Below, piece by piece: positions 58,675 to 64,000 of a stretch of DNA of 64,000 nt. Each line of letters opens with the position of its first letter. Position 1 is the stretch's first letter. Source of the stretch: Salinarimonas soli (GTDB lineage Bacteria > Pseudomonadota > Alphaproteobacteria > Rhizobiales > Beijerinckiaceae); contig NZ_VUOA01000017.1 in the NCBI RefSeq assembly GCF_008386575.1, positions 1-64,000 of the forward strand. Reading direction: 5' to 3'. The notes beneath the pieces are model-generated. The model ran no database searches, had not been told where the DNA came from, and saw nothing but the letters and a program-made list of their open reading frames with translations. The position numbers were made by a program, and so were the translations under genes.

Positions 58675-59126
58675 GCGCGACGACCATCCATGCGGGCTGC
58701 GTGGTGATCGGGGAGGCCGGCGTGCTGATCCGGGGCCCCTCGGGCTCGGGCAAGTCCGCCCTCGCCCGCCGCCTCGTCGAGATCGCGCGGGGCCGCGGCG
58801 CGTTCGCCCGTCCCGTCGCCGACGACCGGGTGCGCCTGGAGCGCCGCCACGACCGGCTCCTCGCCCGGCCTGTGCCGGCGATCGCGGGCCTGCAGGAGAT
58901 TCGCGGCTGGGGCATCGTGGCGGCCGAGCACGAGGGCGCCGCGATCGTGCGCCTCGTCGTCGATTGCCTCACCGAGCCGCCCGAGCGCCTGCCGGCCCCA
59001 GAGGGGCGGCGGACAAGCCTCGAAGGCCTGATCCTGCCACGGGTCGCGGGGCTTGCGGGCGACCCGCTCGCGGCCCTCGCTCTCGCCCGGCTCGCGGGCC
59101 GGGACGATGCGATCGAGACACGCTGA
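58671..59126 (+). CDS. hprK: HPr kinase/phosphorylase, short alphaproteobacterial form
   Basis: A 151-residue protein corresponding only to the C-terminal catalytic domain of HprK: the Walker A GPSGSGKSALARRL at about residues 22-36, then VADDRVRLER and GIVAAEHEGAAIVRLVVDC. The N-terminal domain of the Gram-positive enzyme is missing, as in other alphaproteobacteria. It phosphorylates a serine of HPr. Placed in the chvG-hprK-EIIA-HPr order typical of Hyphomicrobiales. Confidence 0.9.
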   Translation: MSATTIHAGCVVIGEAGVLIRGPSGSGKSALARRLVEIARGRGAFARPVADDRVRLERRHDRLLARPVPAIAGLQEIRGWGIVAAEHEGAAIVRLVVDCLTEPPERLPAPEGRRTSLEGLILPRVAGLAGDPLAALALARLAGRDDAIETR

Positions 59127-59216
59127 CCAACAAAAAGACGTATTGCTCTTGCGCTCGGCTTCGCAGTGCACAAAATACCGCCCTCGGCCCCCCTCGGGCG
59201 TCGGAAAGCGGTTCTC

Positions 59217-59618
59217 ATGATTGGAATGGTGCTCGTGACTCACGGGCAGCTCGCGACAGAGTTTCGGGCTGCGCTCGAGCACGTGGTCGGCCCCCAGGCG
59301 CAGCTCGAGACGATCACGATCGGACCCGAGGACGACATGGAGGCGCGCCGCAGCGACATCATGGCGGCGGTGCGCCGGGTCAACACCGGCGAGGGCGTCG
59401 TCGTGCTCACCGACATGTTCGGCGGCACGCCCTCGAATCTCGCCCTGTCCTGCATGAACGGCACCTCCGTCGAGGTGGTGGCGGGCATCAACCTGCCCAT
59501 GCTCATCAAGCTCGCCAGCGTGCGCGGCGAGGAGGTTCTCGCCGACGCGGTGCTCATGGCCCAGGAGGCTGGGCGCAAATACATCAACGTCGCCTCCCGC
59601 GTGCTCGCCGGGAAATAG
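59217..59618 (+). CDS. PTS EIIA-Man-type protein (regulatory)
   Basis: A 133-residue EIIA-man/EIIA-dihydroxyacetone-type protein: IGMVLVTHGQLATEFRAALEHVVGP with the phospho-histidine H9, then GVVVLTDMFGGTPSNLALS and GINLPMLIKLAS. No EIIB or EIIC transporter is nearby, so it acts in a regulatory phosphorelay with HPr rather than sugar uptake. It is preceded by a 90-base gap after hprK. Confidence 0.9.
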   Translation: MIGMVLVTHGQLATEFRAALEHVVGPQAQLETITIGPEDDMEARRSDIMAAVRRVNTGEGVVVLTDMFGGTPSNLALSCMNGTSVEVVAGINLPMLIKLASVRGEEVLADAVLMAQEAGRKYINVASRVLAGK

Positions 59619-59619
59619 C

Positions 59620-59901
59620 ATGTCCGACGGACCGCTCGCGCGCGATCTCCCCATCATCAACCGCAAGGGCCTCCACGCCCGCGCCTCCGCCAAGTTCGTC
59701 CAGACCGTGGAGCGCTACGACGCCGAGGTCACCGTGACCCGCAACGGCGAGACCGTCGGCGGACGCTCCATCATGGGGCTTCTCACGCTCGCCGCCGCGC
59801 AGGGCACCACGATTCGCGTGACCGCGGAGGGGCGCCAGGCGACCGAGGCCCTGGAGGGCATCGCGGCGCTGCTCGCGAATCGCTTCGGCGAGGACGAGTA
59901 G
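59620..59901 (+). CDS. HPr phosphocarrier protein (regulatory PTS)
   Basis: A 93-residue HPr: H19 in RKGLHARASAKFVQTV takes phosphate from EI, and S50 in GGRSIMGLLTLAAAQGT is the expected target of the short HprK. It starts one base after the EIIA gene stop. EI (ptsP) is not in the window. In relatives this HPr links nitrogen/carbon status to ChvG/ChvI and Lon-type control. Confidence 0.93.
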   Translation: MSDGPLARDLPIINRKGLHARASAKFVQTVERYDAEVTVTRNGETVGGRSIMGLLTLAAAQGTTIRVTAEGRQATEALEGIAALLANRFGEDE

Positions 59902-60007
59902 GAGCGACCACCGGTCGCCGCTCCCGGTCCTTGCCCGGCCGCGCCCCGGCGCTACCCTGATGGCCGACGCCGGCGCAGACCGGCGCGGGGGCGATCAGGA
60001 GCCGACC

Positions 60008-60433
60008 ATGCGACACGTCCTCCCCCGCCTGCTTCTCGCGCTGAGCCTCTTCGGCCCCCTTCCCGCCTGGGCCGCCGACGAGGCCGACGGCGCGAGCGTG
60101 CGCACCGTCATCGAGCGCCAGCTCGACGCTTTCGCCCGCGACGACGCGGCGGGCGCCTACGCCCACGCGGCCCCCGTGATCCGCGAGGCCTTCCCCACCG
60201 ACGGCGTCTTCATGTCGATGGTCCGCCGGGGCTACCCGCCGGTCTACCGGGCGCGCCGTCACAGCTTCGCCGACCTGCGGGAGCTGCCCGGCGGCGGGCT
60301 GGAGCAGTCCGTGCGCATCGAGGACGAGGCGGGCGAGGACTGGCTCGCGGTCTACACGATGGAAAAGCAGCCCGACGGCACCTGGCAGATCTCGGGCTGC
60401 AGGCTGGAGCGGGTGGCAAGCCAGGCGGCCTGA
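60008..60433 (+). CDS. Secreted DUF4864 protein
   Basis: A 141-residue protein with signal peptide RHVLPRLLLALSLFGPLPAWA and a DUF4864-like domain: VRTVIERQLDAFARDDAAGAYAHAAPVIREAFPT, FMSMVRRGYPPVYRARRHSFADLRELPGGGLEQSVRI and YTMEKQPDGTWQISGCRLE. The fold is NTF2/SnoaL-like; function is unknown. The ATG at 60008 gives the signal peptide; an upstream start would not. Convergent with the vapC gene. Confidence 0.85.
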   Translation: MRHVLPRLLLALSLFGPLPAWAADEADGASVRTVIERQLDAFARDDAAGAYAHAAPVIREAFPTDGVFMSMVRRGYPPVYRARRHSFADLRELPGGGLEQSVRIEDEAGEDWLAVYTMEKQPDGTWQISGCRLERVASQAA

Positions 60434-60436
60434 GGC

Positions 60437-60853
60437 TCAGGGCACCTGGGCGAGGCCGGCGCGGGTGAACTCGTCGGTGCCGTGGGCCAGGATCGGCTCG
60501 TCATGCTCCATGGCCAGGGCTGCCACGAAAGCGTCGCCCAGATTGAGCCCCGTGCGCCCGGACCCGCGGCCCTGCCGGGCGTAGAGGGCGGTGGCCAGGG
60601 CGGCCGATCGGGCATCGAAAGGCTCGACGACGATCCCAAGCCGCTCGATCGACGCATGGGCATCGGCTGCAACCTCGGCCCGGGAACGCCGCTTCGAACG
60701 AGCCATCATGACGACCGCGACATCGACCCCCGAGGCGGACGAGATCCGCCTCACGGGCGATCCGACGAGAGCCTCGACGATCCGCTCGCTGCCGGGCTCC
60801 TGGAGCAGGATGGCGCAGACGGCTGACGAATCGACGATCAACGCTCGCTCCAC
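60437..60853 (-). CDS. VapC-type PIN-domain toxin
   Basis: A 138-residue PIN ribonuclease: first acidic residue in IVDSSAVCAILLQEPGSERIVEALV, then SGVDVAVVMMARS, and LNLGDAFVAALAMEHDEPILAHGTDEFTRAGL with the later acidic residue. VapC toxins cut initiator tRNA or rRNA. Starts with a GTG at 60853, overlapping the vapB stop by 16 bases, so antitoxin and toxin are co-translated. Resembles the FitB/VapC group. Confidence 0.88.
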   Translation of the reverse strand: MERALIVDSSAVCAILLQEPGSERIVEALVGSPVRRISSASGVDVAVVMMARSKRRSRAEVAADAHASIERLGIVVEPFDARSAALATALYARQGRGSGRTGLNLGDAFVAALAMEHDEPILAHGTDEFTRAGLAQVP

Positions 60854-61083
60854 GCATCCTCGATGATGTCCGCCGGGGACCTCGGATCGCCGGTGCCCGG
60901 GGCGATGGCGTTGCGTTCACGGAAGGCTGCCGCGATCTCGTCGACATCGGCTGCCGTCAGGCACTGGGCCCGCCACTCCCGTTCGAGCAGATCCTCGATC
61001 AGGCGGGTCTTGCTGATCCCGCGTGCCGCCGCAAGGCGTGTCGCGAGCTCGTCGGCACGGGTGCTCTTCAGGTTCAAGGCCAT
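60838..61083 (-). CDS. VapB-type antitoxin
   Basis: An 81-residue antitoxin: N-terminal LNLKSTRADELATRLAAARGISKTRLIEDLLEREW resembles the VapB/RHH-like transcription factor DNA-binding helix, and the C-terminus SPADIIEDAWSER is the toxin-binding tail. It precedes vapC on the minus strand and likely autoregulates the pair, binding in the 164-base gap shared with ahcY. Confidence 0.85.
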   Translation of the reverse strand: MALNLKSTRADELATRLAAARGISKTRLIEDLLEREWRAQCLTAADVDEIAAAFRERNAIAPGTGDPRSPADIIEDAWSER

Positions 61084-61247
61084 GGGACCTCCCGCAAAGG
61101 GTGGAACACCTTCTACATCGGTGGGCGTCGATCCTCCGTCAACTCAACCATCGTCGAAGACATAAAGACATCTTTATATCTTGATTGCCCTCCCGCCCTG
61201 CCTCTGCTAGACACCGCCCCAATCCCAACGTGCCGAACGAGGACGTC
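61084..61247. promoter_or_regulatory. Shared regulatory gap vapB / ahcY with palindromic operator
   Basis: A 164-base divergent gap. It contains ATAAAGA-CA-TCTTTAT at 61162-61177, a perfect 7-base-arm inverted repeat around CA, immediately followed by TATATCTTGAT, so ATCTTTAT and ATCTTGAT also form a direct repeat. The site is 71 bases upstream of ahcY. SAH-responsive ArsR-family regulators (SahR) control ahcY through similar AT-rich palindromes in other proteobacteria; this link is inference. vapBC autoregulation is the alternative. Confidence 0.6.
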
Positions 61248-62657
<1,410 letters not shown>

Positions 62658-62697
62658 TCGCCTGCCGCCCCGCGCGGCACGCCATACGACCCCTGGG

Positions 62698-62723
62698 AGC
62701 CCGGCCGTGCGAACGGCCGGGCT
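62698..62723 (+). terminator. Intrinsic terminator after ahcY
   Basis: An 11-base-pair stem AGCCCGGCCGT / ACGGCCGGGCT with a 4-base GCGA loop, followed by TTTCGC, 40 bases beyond the ahcY stop. Typical rho-independent form though the T-run is short. Confidence 0.85.
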
Positions 62724-63086
62724 TTCGCATGTCCGGCCGACGCCTGCGCCGGCCGCAGGGCCGGACCGCTTCGGGTGTCCCGCCCCGCGCGGATCGCATG
62801 GCCCAGGCCAGGCCTTCCCCGACGCCACTTGTGTCGGCTCTGCCACAGGTCTGCCACACTCTGCCGCCCGGAGCCCCTCGGGGAGGGCCGACCCCCTTCC
62901 GGCTCTCCGGGGCGGCGGTCTACATTGACGACGATTCGTTCGCAGGGCCGCACGGTTCGGCCAGGGCGAAGGGGTTCTGTCAGGCGTAGCAAAAAATCAA
63001 AGACGCGCTCGGTATCGCCGGGCGCGAGAGAGGCCTTTTGGCCCTGGGGGCAGGGTCGATCGCGACTCGTGGAGGGGCAACGAGGC
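62724..63086. other. Intergenic region between ahcY and sensor kinase
   Basis: About 363 bases without a gene I can support. The first part holds GC-rich inverted stretches (ggccgacgcctgcgccggcc). Further on, attgacgacgattcgttcgc near 62925 contains a TTGACG that could be a -35 element of the kinase promoter. No riboswitch or RNA motif recognised. Confidence 0.45.
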
Positions 63087-64000
63087 ATGGATTTGGACGA
63101 CGTACGGTCGCCGTGGCGGGATCGCCCCGTGACCGGCGCCCCGGCGTGGGGCGTCCGACTGCGTGCGGCGTTGCTGGCGGGCGTGGCCTCCGTGAGCGGC
63201 TCGGGCACGGCCGCCGCCCAGGCCGGCATCCTCGAGGCTGCGGGGAACCTGCGCTTCGAGGCGCAGCACGCGGTGGGCGTCGCGTCGGTGGCGGGCCTCG
63301 TGATCTTCTCGACGACGCTGGCGCTGCTGCACCTGTGGGAGCGCAAGGGAGCCGCCGAGCGCGAGCGGGCGCTTCGCCGCGAGCTCGACGCCCTGCACGG
63401 CGCCCAGGAGCGCGCCGAGATGCTCGTCGGCGCCGAGCGCCAGCTCATGATCTCCTGGGACGGCCGCGACGGCGAGCCCCGGATCGACGGCGATGCGTCA
63501 GTGCTCGGCGACAGCGTGAGCCCCGGTCGCCCGCTCGCCTTCGGCGCCTGGCTCAGCCCCGCCGACGCCGCCGCCATCGATGCCGCGCTCGCGCGCCTCA
63601 AGGAGCGCGGCGAGGGCTTCCACCTGACCCTGCGCACCACCCGCGACCGCTTCATGGAGGCGGAAGGCCGGGCGATCGGCGGGCGCGCGATCCTGCGCCT
63701 TCGCGACGTCACCGGCGACCGGCTGGAGCTCCTGCGCGTGCGCCAGGAGCTCGCCCGCGCCGCCGAGGGCCTGACCCTCACCAACGCGCTCCTCGACGCG
63801 CTCGCCCAGCCCGTGTGGCTGCGCGACGCGGACGGGCGTCTCGCCTGGGTGAACCGCGCCTATCTGCAGGCGGTGGAGGCCGCGAGCGTCGAGGACGTGC
63901 GCGCCCGATCCCTGGAGCTTCTCGACCGCGGCGCCCGCGACGAGGCCGAGGCCCGGCGCCGGACCGGCGAGCGCTACGAGGCGCGCGTCGCCGCGGTCGT
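63087..64000 (+). CDS. PAS-domain sensor kinase, partial (runs off window)
   Basis: 304 residues present, no stop before the edge. Two hydrophobic segments (LRAALLAGVASVSGSGTAAA and AVGVASVAGLVIFSTTLALLHLW, about 23-43 and 66-88) are followed by a coiled coil (KGAAERERALRRELDALHGAQERAEM) and PAS-like parts (SWDGRDGEPRIDGDASVLGD, RLAWVNRAYLQAVEAASVEDVRARSLELLDRG). A histidine kinase core would be expected beyond the edge. A large PAS kinase directly downstream of ahcY is common in Hyphomicrobiales. GGAGGGG upstream of the ATG at 63087 supports the start. Confidence 0.75.
   Translation, partial: MDLDDVRSPWRDRPVTGAPAWGVRLRAALLAGVASVSGSGTAAAQAGILEAAGNLRFEAQHAVGVASVAGLVIFSTTLALLHLWERKGAAERERALRRELDALHGAQERAEMLVGAERQLMISWDGRDGEPRIDGDASVLGDSVSPGRPLAFGAWLSPADAAAIDAALARLKERGEGFHLTLRTTRDRFMEAEGRAIGGRAILRLRDVTGDRLELLRVRQELARAAEGLTLTNALLDALAQPVWLRDADGRLAWVNRAYLQAVEAASVEDVRARSLELLDRGARDEAEARRRTGERYEARVAAV

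Noticed and set aside
61084-61247. SAM- or SAH-riboswitch before ahcY
   Set aside because: The gap shows a palindrome but no conserved riboswitch core that I can match, so it is listed only as a protein-type operator.

Overview
The window is very GC-rich (roughly 70% by eye) and reads as the chromosome-origin region of an alphaproteobacterium of the order Hyphomicrobiales (Rhizobiales). The evidence is a set of neighbours typical of that order: parB-parA-rsmG-mnmG-mnmE-rho-hemJ-hemE, then a PEP-synthase/PPDK regulator, maf, aroE-coaE-dnaQ, secB and a Tim44-like gene, hslV-hslU, and chvI-chvG followed by a short hprK, an EIIA and HPr. Base composition and the dispersed intergenic repeats suggest a Methylobacterium/Microvirga/Salinarimonas-like genome, but the genus cannot be fixed from the sequence. 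No tRNA, rRNA, CRISPR array, transposase, integrase or phage gene was seen.

Layout. 0-7.2 kb: housekeeping genes (prolyl-tRNA editing, thioredoxin-TPR chaperedoxin, Lon-like domain, Trm112-like, SDR, DUF1232, exonuclease III, a CenR-type regulator with a cAMP-binding-domain partner, an L,D-transpeptidase). 7.3-12.3 kb: yggS and leuS-lptE-holA. 12.3-21.2 kb: a leftward block of segregation, tRNA modification, rho and heme genes. 21.2-21.6 kb: a divergent intergenic stretch that I read as oriC, with a CtrA-type TTAA-N7-TTAA site, a perfect DnaA box and eight GANTC (CcrM) sites. Four ParB (parS)-like sites lie around it. 21.6-28.8 kb: a rightward block of ppsR-like, maf, hisB-DUF2628-hisH-hisA-(hydrolase)-hisF-hisE and coaA. 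28.9-32.9 kb: a lineage-specific stretch (coiled-coil membrane protein, sugar kinase, orphan Tad-like protein, dispersed repeat). 32.9-41.6 kb: aroE-coaE-dnaQ, secB, Tim44-like, mltA, smr, XRE, L,D-transpeptidase and hslVU. 41.6-53.3 kb: a more variable accessory part (epimerase and glycan-carrier transferase, metallo-beta-lactamase hydrolase, ABC exporter-like protein with degenerate ATPase motifs, TPR, GMC oxidoreductase, two receiver proteins, amidotransferase, ion transporter). 53.4-64 kb: pckA, a HugZ-like protein, chvI-chvG-hprK-EIIA-HPr, a VapBC pair, ahcY and the start of a PAS sensor kinase.

How it works together. The gene orientations diverge at the proposed origin: leftward genes to 12.3 kb on one side, rightward genes on the other. 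This fits co-orientation of transcription with replication. ParA/ParB and their sites would segregate the origin, and CtrA and CcrM sites would time initiation, as in Caulobacter. The ChvG/ChvI envelope sensor sits beside phosphotransfer proteins and pckA, which ties envelope or acid stress to carbon flow. The most unusual items are the origin architecture, the four parS-like sites, the ABC protein lacking its Walker A lysine, a Tat-exported hydrolase inside the his cluster, and several strong unassigned palindromes.
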